Assembly (NCBI GenBank): GCA_019918135.1
Contig: WBZZ01001109.1
Location: forward strand, 62,001-126,000
Direction of reading: 5' to 3'
Source of the DNA: Paulinella micropora
Taxonomy: Eukaryota; Cercozoa; Imbricatea; Euglyphida; Paulinellidae
Length of the DNA stretch: 64,000 bases
Shown one piece after another: positions 29,065-38,529 of the stretch; position 1 is the first letter of the stretch; each line of letters begins with the position of its first letter. Under the pieces are notes generated by a model. That model did not search any database. It saw nothing but the letters and a program-made list of their open reading frames with translations, and was not told where the DNA came from. The position numbers were made by a program, and so were the translations under genes.

Positions 29065-30355
29065 CCAGGCACTCTCTGCCGGTCGGGTGGCAGGAAAGGC
29101 CTGGCTTGGCCGGCCGGGTGGCACGAGTGGTCAGACTTTTCCTGTCCGGTGGCACGAGTGGCCTGGCTTGGCCGGCCGGGTGGCACGAGTGGTCAGACTT
29201 TTGCTGTCCGGTGGCACGAGTAGCCAGTCTTTTCCTGTCTGGTGGCACGAATGGCCAGACTTTTCCTGCCAGGTGGCACGAGTGGCCAGACTTTTCCTGC
29301 CAGGTGGCACGAGTGGCCAGACTTTTCAGGTCGGGTAGATATACTCGTTTGGCCGGATATGGGCGCTGCCTTTTTGTCCCCCCTCTCCCTTCTCCCTTCT
29401 CCCCTCTCCCCTCTCCCTTCTCCCCTCTCCCTCCCCGCGCCCGAACATTGTGCAGCCCCCCCCCAGGCTTTCGTCCAGTATGGCGGTCGGGTGGGGGGTG
29501 CCACCGGCTGCTTCTTTGTCACCGCCGTAAAACCAGGCAAACTTTGTACGAAATGAAAATAATGCCCTAAGTGCCCTCAGAACGAGAATCGCACTTGTGG
29601 TTCGAGGCCGCCCGGGGGTGCCACCCGCAACGGATATTCCCGAATATATACGGCTACTACCGGAACGGCCGGCCCTTTTTCCTATTACCAAAAAAACCAC
29701 CGCTTTTTACGGAAAAAATAAAGAAAAGATGGAATTATTTCTCTTTTTCCATTTCGATAGGTAGGATATGTCCGGATGCCAATCCGTACCGGCGTGTGTA
29801 AGCCCGTTGCCATCAAGGGAGACGCGGCCCGGCTCTGGCCCACAAGTGCGATTCTCGCTCTGAGTGCACTTGTGGTAGTACAATTATTTTTCTTCGTATG
29901 TAGAGGAAATTCTCCGGGTTTTGCGGTGGGGACAAAGAAGCAGCTAGTGGCACCCCCCACCCGACCGCCATACTGGACGAAGGCCTGGGGGGGCTGCACA
30001 ATGTTCGGGCGCGGGGAGGGAGAGGGGAGAAGGGAGAGGGGAGAGGGGAGAAGGGAGAAGGGAGAGGGGAGAACAAAAAGGCAGCGCCCATATCCGGCCA
30101 AACGAGTATATCTACCAGACCAGGAAAGTCTGGCAACTCGTGCCACCCGGCCGGAAAAGACCGGCCTCTCGTGCCACCCGGCCGGAAAAGCCCGGCCACT
30201 CGTGCCACCCGACCGGGAAAGCTCTGGCCACTCGTGCCACCCGGCCGGAAAAGCCCGGCCACTCGTGCCACCCGGCCGGAAAAGCCCGGCCACTCGTGCC
30301 ACCCGACTGGAAAAGACCGGCCTTGCCTGCCACCCCGACCGGCAGAGAGTGCCTG
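29065..30355. repeat. palindromic (foldback-type) element 1
   Basis: Two arms of about 500 bp face each other around an AT-rich centre near 29,730. Each arm holds a tandem array of roughly 31-bp units based on GGTGGCACGAGTGGCCAGAC (left) and its reverse complement (right), then an AGTATATCTAC/GATATACT border, a pyrimidine/purine tract of CCCTCTCC units, GAACATTGTGCAGCC, and CGCACTTGTGG. Outer borders share GGCACTCTCTGCCGG. A related element lies at 34.7-35.9 kb with its central part inverted. Foldback transposon, palindromic replication origin or enhancer are the options. Confidence 0.75.
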
Positions 30356-30545
30356 ACGCCCACCCGCGCCAGCGGCGCCAGCGGCCCCGTCGCCCCCTGA
30401 CCTTCTTCCTCTGCCGGCCGACCCCGCTAGAGCCTCGTCGTCCGTCTCGTGCCAGAGTAGGTTTTCTTTTACTGACAGCCGCCGCCTGGGCACGCCGCCC
30501 GGGCACGCCAGTGCTAGGCTGGAAAACTCCCTGCCGTCCGACCCA

Positions 30546-31189
30546 CTAATGGCCACACTGCGTAAAATACAAGAGTACGGGCTGGTAAGGCTGCCACTCG
30601 TCGGCCCCGTCGGCCCCGTCGGCCCCATCGGTCCCGTCGGGCTCACCGGCCTCCCCGCCGCCGGCCAGCTCCCTGGCCGCGTGGAACATGGCGACCACAT
30701 ACCGTACGTGCGGGTCCGAGCGCCCCGCCCCGGCCCGTGCCCTGGCTAGCCACTGCAACGTAGCCGGGGGATGGAAGTAGAGCGCGCTGGTCGAGAGGAA
30801 GACGCCGTTGCGTTGTCGCTTGCGGCACTCGGCCCGGAGCTCCGTGCTACTCGGCACGTACGCTAGCAGCACACACAGCTCCTGTCGGCCGTTGTCACAC
30901 GAATACAGCAGCACGTTGTCCCCCCCGCGGGCCGCTCCTCCGCATACTGGACCAGGTGCCCGAGGTTGGTGAGCGCGCGCAGGGTCTGCGCAAAGTCGTA
31001 GTACACATCCCGGCGGGGGTGGAAGAGCACCTCCCCCGCGCGTCGTACCAGAGCCACCAGTTTTGGCTGCAGGACACGACCCGCTGCAGGCTGGTCTGCC
31101 GGCGCATGGCCCAGCGGTTCTGCCCCCCCGTGCCACCGGCGGGCTGGCCCACCAGGGGGTCCAGCGGCGCGAGCCCGTGCTAGGCCCAC
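30546..31189 (-). pseudogene. unrecognised Cys-containing gene, virus-like block, broken
   Basis: Protein-like composition is spread over overlapping minus-strand frames: LVALVRRAGEVLFHPRRDVY, VLLYSCDNGRQELCVLLAYV, NGVFLSTSALYFHPPATLQW, then a Gly-Asp-Ala repeat of collagen-like period (GADGADGADE) and a hydrophobic end. It directly follows the 288-residue gene on the same strand and may once have been part of it. Broken, about two breaks. No family recognised. Confidence 0.4.
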
Positions 31190-32046
31190 ACCCTAGCCTG
31201 CTCCCGGAGGCCGAAGGTGCCCAGGTTGTTGTACACGCCGCACAGCCGGCACCGGCAGTTGGAGGCCAGGGGTTCCGACACGATGGCCAACAGGCGCCTC
31301 GCCCCCGGCTCTGGCTCCGGTTCTAGTGCTTCGGGCGCCGCCCCGCCCCCTCCCCCGGCCCGCCGCCAGCGCTCGTGGCACCCTAGCGCCTCGCAGAGTG
31401 GTGCCAGGCGGGCTCGCCACGCGGGGCGCCGGCACAGCTCCTCCAGGCGCGCTGCCTCCCAGAGCGTGGCGGGCGTCTGGACCCCGAGGTCTAGCCGGGC
31501 CATGACGCGCACCCCGAGCCGGAGCAGCGCCGCCCTTTCCTCGTCCCGGTCGGCCGCCCAGTACAGCACGAGCCGTCGCTCCGAGAAGCGGTGCGCAATG
31601 GTGCAGCCCCAGCAGTGGCAGCGCCACTGCCGTGGCTCGCACTGGTGCAGCCCCCGCAGGCGGCAGGACCAGCACGCGCAGTCCTCCCGTGTGTCGGCCT
31701 CGCAGACGCCACGCAAACCCACGGTCGCTCCCCACGTCCCGGCCGCGAACACGTACCGGTGCGCCAGCGAGGACAGGAACAGCCGGCAGACCTCCGGGGG
31801 CACGGCGAGGTGGGGCACGCCGACCGAGCAGGGCGGGTCGCACGCGGCCGGGAGGCCGTAGCGGCCGTGGACAGACCCCGGGGCCTGCTGGGCCTGGTGC
31901 AGGCGCGCTCGAGCCACGTCCAGCGCTTGGACCAGCAGGGGGCCGTGGGGGCCGTGGGGATCCAGCAGGCCCCCGGGAGCCTGGTCCGGCGGCGGACCCG
32001 CCAGCGCGTCGTCCGGGGGCGGGGGTGGTGGTGGTAGCGGCTGCAT
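31180..32046 (-). CDS. Cys-rich protein of unknown function
   Basis: 288 residues starting MQPLPPPPPPPDD. The central part has many Cys and Trp residues in pairs (CACWSCRLRGLHQC, RCHCWGCTIAH) and the C-terminus has another Cys cluster (NCRCRLCGVYNN), so one or more metal sites or disulfides are likely. Segments LVLYWAADRDEERAALLRLG and LFLSSLAHRYVFAAGTWG look like folded core. No signal peptide. It is followed by a broken gene on the same strand. Not recognised. Confidence 0.55.
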   Translation of the reverse strand: MQPLPPPPPPPDDALAGPPPDQAPGGLLDPHGPHGPLLVQALDVARARLHQAQQAPGSVHGRYGLPAACDPPCSVGVPHLAVPPEVCRLFLSSLAHRYVFAAGTWGATVGLRGVCEADTREDCACWSCRLRGLHQCEPRQWRCHCWGCTIAHRFSERRLVLYWAADRDEERAALLRLGVRVMARLDLGVQTPATLWEAARLEELCRRPAWRARLAPLCEALGCHERWRRAGGGGGAAPEALEPEPEPGARRLLAIVSEPLASNCRCRLCGVYNNLGTFGLREQARVWA

Positions 32047-32266
32047 CTAGGCTTGTCGGTCGAATTCCGCCGCGGCTAGGTTTTGTAAGCGTGCCGCGCT
32101 GTCTGTCTGGGCGGGGGAGGGGGGGGGCACGCGCTCTGCCTGCTCTCCCCCCCCCCCGCACGCGCACGGACGCGTGTTCTGGACCGGGCGCGCGCCGCGC
32201 CGGCGGCAGCGGCGGGGGGGGGCCGGCGGGACCGGAGCGGCTGCGCTGGTCAGTGACGAATGGTTT

Positions 32267-32272
32267 TTTATT
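32267..32272 (-). terminator. poly(A) signal AATAAA (minus strand) of the protein kinase gene
   Basis: TTTATT on the plus strand reads AATAAA on the minus strand, about 55 bp past the kinase stop codon. Confidence 0.55.
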
Positions 32273-32327
32273 GTCCACGGAAAAGACCGGCGCCCCCCTC
32301 CTCCCCCCCCTCGTGGCAGCACGGTGG

Positions 32328-33641
32328 TCAGGCCTCGACCGGGCGGTCGGGGGGGCCTTCCGCCGAACGCGCCCGCTTCCTTTCCGGCCCCCGGGCCGGG
32401 CCGCGCTGTGCCGGCACCCGGAACCTGGCCTGCACCAACGGCCCCAAAAACTCGAGGCACATGCGCAGCCAGCCGCCGCAACACCGGCTAGCAATCTCCT
32501 GGATCGCGCCATAGCAATCCAGGCGCTGTTGGTGCAGCAGCTGCAAACAGCGCTTGGCCGCAAACAGAAAAATGTCCACCACGGGGTGCCCCTCCGCCAG
32601 CGCCGCCTCCGGGCTGCCGCCGGTGGTGAGCGGGCGCCAGAAGGCTGCCGTGCGCGGCTCGGGCAGTCCGTTGCTGCGCAGGCAGTTCCGCAGCCACGCG
32701 ACCGTGAGCGGCCGGCCCAAGGTCGCGTGGCCCGGTGCCCCCGCGCGTTGTAGGTGCTTGGCCAGCAAACACAGGTACGCGTCCCAGTCCTCTACTAGGG
32801 CGTCCACCGCGTACAGAGTCCAATAGCGCCAGCCACCGCGGGGCAGGATGGCACACTGCAGCAGGTCCCAGGCCGTGTGGAAACGCGCGGCGGCCCTCGC
32901 GCCCTGCCAGCCCGGCAGGTGCCACAGCGCCAGGGGGGCGTCGCCGCGGCAGGCGCTAAGAAAGTACAAGAGGGCCGCGTCCGACGCCGCCTCGCCCGGG
33001 TCACGGAGGAAATACATGGTCCCCTCATCCAGGTCCGTCAGTGCCAGCCGCTCTGGCCCCCCCTCCTCCCCACCGAGCTTCAGCAGCACGTTGGCAGGCT
33101 TGGCATCAAAGGGGAAACACCCCCCTTTCACGACCACCTGCTTGAGCAACCGGGCGACGGGCTCCACCAAGTCAGTGGCCAGGCGGGGCACCGAGCCGGG
33201 CAGCGGGTACTTGCTGAGGTCCAGGTCGAAGGCCTCCAGGTGCACCAGGACCAGGCAGTGGGTCACGGCGCGCTGCTCGCCGTCCGCGCGCTGGCTCTCG
33301 CGGCAATCACAACCGCGCAGGCCCAGCAGGCGCTCGAGGGCCGCGACCAGGGCCCCCGTCCGCGGCACGCGCCGGCGCAGCCACTTGTGGGCGGTGGGGC
33401 CGTGCAGGACCTGGATCTCATACACGGCCGGCCCCACCCCGAGCCGTTGTAGCCGCGCGTAGCCCGCTTCCTCTTCCCGGGAACAATCCTTCACTAGCTT
33501 CAGGGCGCGCTTCCCCCACTTGAACACCGAGCCGTACGTGCCTTGGCCTAGCAAGCGCAGGTCGGCCAAGAGGTCCAGCGTGGCCTGGGTCCCGACCGGC
33601 CCCGTGTAGGCCACCGGGAGCTTGGGCTGGCCCGACAGCAT
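32328..33641 (-). CDS. serine/threonine protein kinase-like protein
   Basis: 437 residues from the ATG at 33,641 (MLSGQPKLPV); a longer Pro-rich upstream extension is open but low complexity. The kinase N-lobe is clear: LLGQGTYGSVFKWGKRALKL gives the Gly-rich loop (G-x-G-x2-G-x-V) and the ATP-binding Lys. The catalytic loop reads FPFDAKPANVLLKL (D...K-P-x-N) and the metal-binding Asp sits in LTDLDEGTMYF. Further C-lobe segments include LLYFLSACRGDAPLALWHLP and AVDALVEDWDAYLCLL. Unlike the five tandem kinase-like paralogues, this one is close to the textbook pattern. Virus-encoded kinases commonly phosphorylate host or virion proteins; the substrate here is unknown. Confidence 0.75.
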   Translation of the reverse strand: MLSGQPKLPVAYTGPVGTQATLDLLADLRLLGQGTYGSVFKWGKRALKLVKDCSREEEAGYARLQRLGVGPAVYEIQVLHGPTAHKWLRRRVPRTGALVAALERLLGLRGCDCRESQRADGEQRAVTHCLVLVHLEAFDLDLSKYPLPGSVPRLATDLVEPVARLLKQVVVKGGCFPFDAKPANVLLKLGGEEGGPERLALTDLDEGTMYFLRDPGEAASDAALLYFLSACRGDAPLALWHLPGWQGARAAARFHTAWDLLQCAILPRGGWRYWTLYAVDALVEDWDAYLCLLAKHLQRAGAPGHATLGRPLTVAWLRNCLRSNGLPEPRTAAFWRPLTTGGSPEAALAEGHPVVDIFLFAAKRCLQLLHQQRLDCYGAIQEIASRCCGGWLRMCLEFLGPLVQARFRVPAQRGPARGPERKRARSAEGPPDRPVEA

Positions 33642-34735
33642 CCGCAGGTAAAGTGGGACGGCGGGGCACTCGCTTCTGCCGGTGGCACGCGGGCCGCGGT
33701 TCGGCTTTAGGTCCACCCCCCGCGCGACGACGCCTCCTCCACCCGGGGGCGCGTGCGGGGAGGGCACGGGGGAGGGGGGCGCAGTGGGGTGGGAGGGGGG
33801 GGGTGGCACCCCGGGGGGGGCACGGCCGAGGTGCGGAGAGAGGGGGGGTCGCCAGGCGGCGGGCGCTGACCAGGCGGAGGAGGCTCGCCTCCTCCCGCCA
33901 CGCGGGGCTGCTGCCACTAGCCTGCTGGCACCTGCGGGAGACCGTCGCCCCCGCGCCAGTGGCCCGCGCTAGTGCGCAGGCGGGTGTGGGGAGAGAGGGC
34001 CTCCCGCGTGGCAGGACACGGGCGCGCCCGGGGCGGGGGTCGGCCGCGCCCGCGGGTCGGAGCCAACACGGGCAGGTAGAGCGTGCCTGGCTTTCCCTGG
34101 GTGGTTGCCTCCTCTTCCCCCCCCCCTCCCCGCCCACCCGAGAGGAGCCCAAAGGACACCTCTCTTCTTCCCCGGCCCACGACCCAGGTCCGTACCCCGG
34201 GCGCCGCACTAGGAGCTAGTGGACGAAGCAGATGAAACCGAGCAAGCAGGCACGGCCTGCAAGGCCTGCCAACGCGTACTGCTGACAGAGAAGTCCAGGC
34301 CGCGAAGGCTTACGAAGCCGGTGGTGAAAGGAGTGCTGGCCGGGCCTGGCCGAGGCAGTAGCCCCAAGACGTCGATCCGGGGGCGGAGTCCGAACTCGGC
34401 CGCACCCGGTCGTTAGTCGGCGGCGCCTAGAACAAAACAGGGGGGGGCTGCTCCGAAGAGAGGGAAGACAGGGGGCTGCCCTGGCTCTTAGCCTGTACCG
34501 TCAGCCCCACCAAGGTAGTGGCTTTGGGCAAGGAGGCTGGAGCAGGAGTGGGGATGAAAAGGGGGTCGGCGGTGAGGTGGGAGGCTCGCGGACCCGCCAG
34601 GTGGCGGCTGGCCTGCCCCTTTGCTTGTTGGCAAGAGGCTCGTCCTCACACGGCCGCCTGGGAAGCGTGCACCTCTTGAACCGGTTACCAGCGACCCAAG
34701 GCAGGCTTCTGGCAGGTCGAGCAGCACGAACGGCT
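33642..34735. other. intergenic, G/C tracts, no gene seen
   Basis: A 1.1-kb stretch with alternating C-runs and G-runs (33,700-34,150), then less biased DNA with a weak plus-strand frame at 34,219-34,416 (CxxC pair, TACKACQRVL) that lacks further support. It separates the kinase promoter side from the second palindromic element. Confidence 0.45.
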
Positions 34736-34737
34736 GG

Positions 34738-35945
34738 GCCTGGCCGGCCGGGTGGCACAGCAGGACCAGGTTGGCTGGCCGGGTGGCACAGCAGGACCAG
34801 GTTGGCTGGCCGGGTGGCACAGCAGGACCGGTTGGCTGGCCGGGTGGCACAGCAGGACCGGGTTGGCTGGCCGGTGGCACAGCAGGACCGGTTCTGGCCG
34901 GGTGGCACAGCAGGACCGGTTCTCTGGCCGGGTGGCACAGCAGGACCGGGTTGGCTGGCCCGGTGGCTGTATTCGTCTGGCCGGATACCCCCGCTTCCTT
35001 TTTTTTTCCTCCCTTCTCCCTTCCCCCCTCTCCCCTCTCCCTTCCCTTCTCCCATCTCCCTTCTCCCTCCCCGTTGCCAAACATTGTGCAGCCCCCCACC
35101 CGGTTTCTTGTGCTCGACACGGCTCCGGTGCCACCGGTTGCTTTTTCCTTTACAGGCCGCAAAACCAGGGGAATTTTTCTACCCTACAAGAAAAAAAATC
35201 CGTGGCCCATAAGTCTGCTAGTAGCAGGAATCGCACTTGTGGGTCCAGACTTGCCCTGACCTGACCGGTCGGGGTGCACACCTAGGTACATATTGGCATC
35301 GGAGCACGTCCTGCCTATCGACAACGAATAACTAAATTTATTTTTATTTCTTTTGTCCGTTTATAGCGGTGTTTATTCCTGTCTACTAGGATGGGCCGGC
35401 CGTTCTCGGTGGTGCCGGACTATACCCCTCCGGGGTGGCACTTTAGGGCGGCCTGGACCCACAAGTGCGATTCTCTCCAGCGGGACAGTTCTGGGTCACA
35501 GGATTTAATTTTTTCCGGTAAGTACGAAAATTTGCCTGGTCCTGCGGTGAGGAAAAAAAACCACCGGTGGCACCCCCTACCTGACTCGGGTTGGGTAAAA
35601 AAGCCGGGTGGGGGGGGCTGCACAATGTTTGGCAACGGGGAGGGAGAAGGGAGAAGGGAGAAGGGAAGGGAGAGGGGAGAGGGGGGAAGGGAGAAGGGAG
35701 GAAAAAAGGCAGCGGGTGTATCCGGCCAAACGAACATAGCCACCCGACCGGAAAAGTCAGGCCCCGTATGCCACCTGGTCGGAAAAGTCAGGCCCTGTAT
35801 GCCACCTGGCGGAAAAGTCAGGCCCGTATGCCACCTGGTCGGAAAAGTCAGGCACCGTATGCCACCTGGCAGGAAAAGCCCGGTCTCCGTAGGCCACCTG
35901 GCGGGAAAAGCCAGGCCCCGTATGCCACCCGACCGAAAAGGGGGG
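34738..35945. repeat. palindromic (foldback-type) element 2
   Basis: Same architecture as the element at 29.1-30.4 kb. The left arm has a tandem array based on GGTGGCACAGCAGGACCAGG with TTGGCTGGCCG (about seven units), GTATTCGTCTGGCCGGATA, a pyrimidine tract, AACATTGTGCAGCCCCCC and CGCACTTGTGGGTCCAG. The right arm repeats these inverted with its own array (GGAAAAGTCAGGCCCCGTAT, about seven units). The AT-rich centre (35,290-35,400) matches the centre of element 1 in inverse orientation (ATTGGCATC, CCTGCCTATCGA). The arrays differ in unit sequence between arms and elements, so they evolve fast while the inner border stays conserved. Confidence 0.75.
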
Positions 35946-36289
35946 GAGTCCACGCCACTCGAGCCCGGCCGACGGGGTCTTTCCGTGCCACCCGGCCTGC
36001 GAGCTCTCGTCCTGTGGCTCGGCGAACCAGCATCCAGACCCTAGGGGTGGGCGTGCGGTCCCAGTTGGCTAGCCAGCCGAAAAAAGAAGTGTAGCCTCGC
36101 GGGTGGAAGACTGTTGGCTGCTAGCCCACCCCCCTGGGTGGCTCTGGCGCCCGGCGCTAGCTCTCGAGCTATTCTTTTTACTCATGACGACGCAGGGCTT
36201 GTTTGAGCTGAGCCAGCCAGCCAGCCAGCCGTGGAGGCGTGTCTGTCGGCCGGCGCTAGCTACCCGCTCCCCCGGTGCAGCGCCGGCCT

Positions 36290-37362
36290 AGTCTGGCTGG
36301 CTGGCTAGCCACCAGGCGGCGGCCGCCTGGGCGGCCAGCGCGAGCCACGAGAGCGCCCCGGCCGCGCGTCGGGCCGAGCTGGCCTCCTCGCCACGGGGCG
36401 CGGTCGCGCTCGGGCGGGGCTGGCGGCGGGGCTGGGGCTGGCCGCGGGGCTGGGCGGGGGCACGCAAACCGCCAAAACAGACTGGCGCGCCGGCCCGGCC
36501 GACCAGGCGGCCGCCAGAGTAAGGTCGGAGTACAGGCTCACCCGGGCGTTGTGCAGGAGCAGCAGGACCTCGTCGTCCGCCGCCGACAGGCACAGGTGCC
36601 GGGCCGTGGCCGTGAGTTGTGAAGCGTTGGCGCCCTTGGCGAGCAGGGAGCAGCCCCCCCGCCGCCGCGGCAGTGCCAGACCTCCGCCGTAAACTGTGAG
36701 TCGCCTGGCTCGACGCCGCGCAGCGCGTAGGTCACGTCCTGGCCCAACGGCAGCGGCGCCCGCAGGCCCGCGCGCGCGAGCTCGGGGACCGCCAGGCTGT
36801 AGTTCTGGCCCGGCCGCAGCTGCGGCCAGTCGCTGGGCGCGGACGTGACCCCCGACGGTGAGGCGGGCAGTGAGCGGAGATCCGTGACGGGCGGCAGTGG
36901 CTGACGGCCGCGGCTGGCCAGGGGGGGCACGCTTCGGCTGTGACATAGGGCAGCGTCACGAACGTCGTGATCCGGGCCAGCCCGCTGGCGCCACGGTGGT
37001 GGCCGTGAAGGACACGTTGTACGTCCCCAGCAGGTCGTCAGTCGAGTTACAGTCGTGGCCGAACCACACTCGCCGTGCTGGTCGCGGGTGAGCACTCTGG
37101 TCTGCGTGCGCCAGAGTCCGTCGTTAGCCCAGGCTGCTGGTGTGCATCACTTGCTGCGAACGGACGCTCAGCGAGTCGCCGGTTCGGTAGGTCAGGGAAT
37201 GTAGGTAGAAGGCATAGGGTAGAGTGCACGCACCTGGTAGCAGAGGGTGTCCCCCAGCGTGAGATCTTCCGTGTAGTTCAGGCCCGGCACGACCTCGGGG
37301 CAGCTCGCTGAGCCAAGCCAGCCGAAGCTTACTACGAGCCAGTACGCTACGGAAAGCACCAT
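36290..37362 (-). pseudogene. secreted/membrane glycoprotein fossil 1
   Basis: Opens at 37,362 with a signal peptide (MVLSVAYWLVVSFGWLGSAS) followed by CPEVVPGLNYTEDLTLGDTL with an N-glycosylation sequon. Further on, beta-rich glycoprotein-like segments (YSLAVPELARAGLRAPLPLG, DVTYALRGVEPGD) and a hydrophobic/Ala-rich end can be seen in other frames. Broken, about three breaks. The family is not recognised; envelope-type surface protein is an inference from signal peptide and sequons. Confidence 0.45.
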
Positions 37363-37706
37363 CCCGGCTAGGTGGTGTTTCGCCGGACGCACGGAAGGTC
37401 CAATGCGTTCGTTGTTCTTTGTGTAGGCGGGCTGCTGGCCGGGAGTGGGGGTGGGAGCGTAGGGGGATAGCAAAGCCGAGGCAGAGAGAGAGAGCAGAAA
37501 GACCCCCCCCTCCCCGCGCGTAGTAGCTCCCTCGCCCCACGTGCCACTCTGCCGTCCTTTTCTCGGACGCAGGAAGTGTGCCACTACCCTTCCTTCCCCG
37601 CACTTCTTCATACCTTTGCTTGTTCCGCCAAAGCACACGAGAGAAAAAAAGAGCCTCTCTTTCCCGGCTAAGCGCCAACCTCCCGGTGGAGCCAATCCTC
37701 TCTACT

Positions 37707-38524
37707 ATGCGGGTTCCTGGGTGGTGGTGGTGGTGGTGGCTAACGGTGCCGGTTGTGGCGGATCTCTCGGAGCTAGGGGGCGTAAGCTCTGTTCCGCTGG
37801 TGCTGGACACGCTCGACCTGGGCACGGGCGCCACTTATCCCTGGCCGGTGCCACTGGGGCGGGCCAGGCATTGCCGGAAGTGGACCCCCCGCCCTCCGCC
37901 GCGAACCAGAGCATACAAGTGCTGATCTTCTGTAGCAAGAGCGCCGGGATCCTGGACGGCTGCGAGGCTACCGCGACCGGCGCGGAGGTACATGCACGTG
38001 TCTGTTCTCCGCTGGACCTGTGGGCCCTGCAGAGCAAACATGGGCACGCGCTGGGCTGGACCGTCGGCCCGGCGAACGCCACCCGCTTTTCCAATTGGAC
38101 GTGGCAGCAGAGCATGATCGCGTTCGGCCGCAACCAGAGCTTCGCCCAGGACGCCCAACTGGACTCGCTGTTTACCTCGGACGTGGGCGACCTGTTGCTC
38201 TTTCCTTTGTACGCACTCGGCGCCTACATCCAGAAAGAGGTAGACGTCTTCTACTGGTCGGTGCTGCGTTGTTTCTACCAAGAGAGTGAGGGGGGCTCCG
38301 GCGGCGGCTGGCGCTACTGCTGCGCTCGGCTCAATAACCAAGAATTGCCAGGAACGCATTGGGCCTGGGAAGAATGCCTAGACCTGCCCCTCCGTTTTAC
38401 GGGCGGAGGGGACAACACGGCGGAGAGCTGTGCCAGCTCGGGGCTGAGCTTCTGTCAGCGTGAGTACGAGTGGGTTAGTAACTCGGGCACGGCGCCAGGG
38501 CCCTATGCCAAACCTGTCATATAA
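37707..38524 (+). pseudogene. secreted glycoprotein fossil 2, Trp/Cys-rich
   Basis: Begins with a Trp-rich signal-like segment (MRVPGWWWWWWLTVPVVAD). The body has at least four sequons (NQS, NAT, NWT, NQS), paired cysteines and hydrophobic beta segments (LLLFPLYALGAYI, VFYWSVLRCFYQ). Repeated W-x-W and C-C patterns (WRYCCARL, HWAWEECL) suggest a disulfide-rich lectin-like fold, not assignable by eye. Divergent from glycoprotein fossil 1. Broken, about one break. Confidence 0.45.
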
Positions 38525-38529
38525 GGTGT

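Noticed and set aside
29080-29340. CRISPR-like look of regularly spaced 31-bp repeats (also 30.1-30.3, 34.7-34.97 and 35.74-35.94 kb)
   Set aside because: The units are head-to-tail with no unique spacers between them, sit in inverted pairs, and there are no cas genes.
29813-30700. Long repetitive frames (AGWHEWPGFSGRVAR type) through palindromic element 1
   Set aside because: Pure translation of the 31-bp arrays, present on both strands and in the palindrome's mirror arm.
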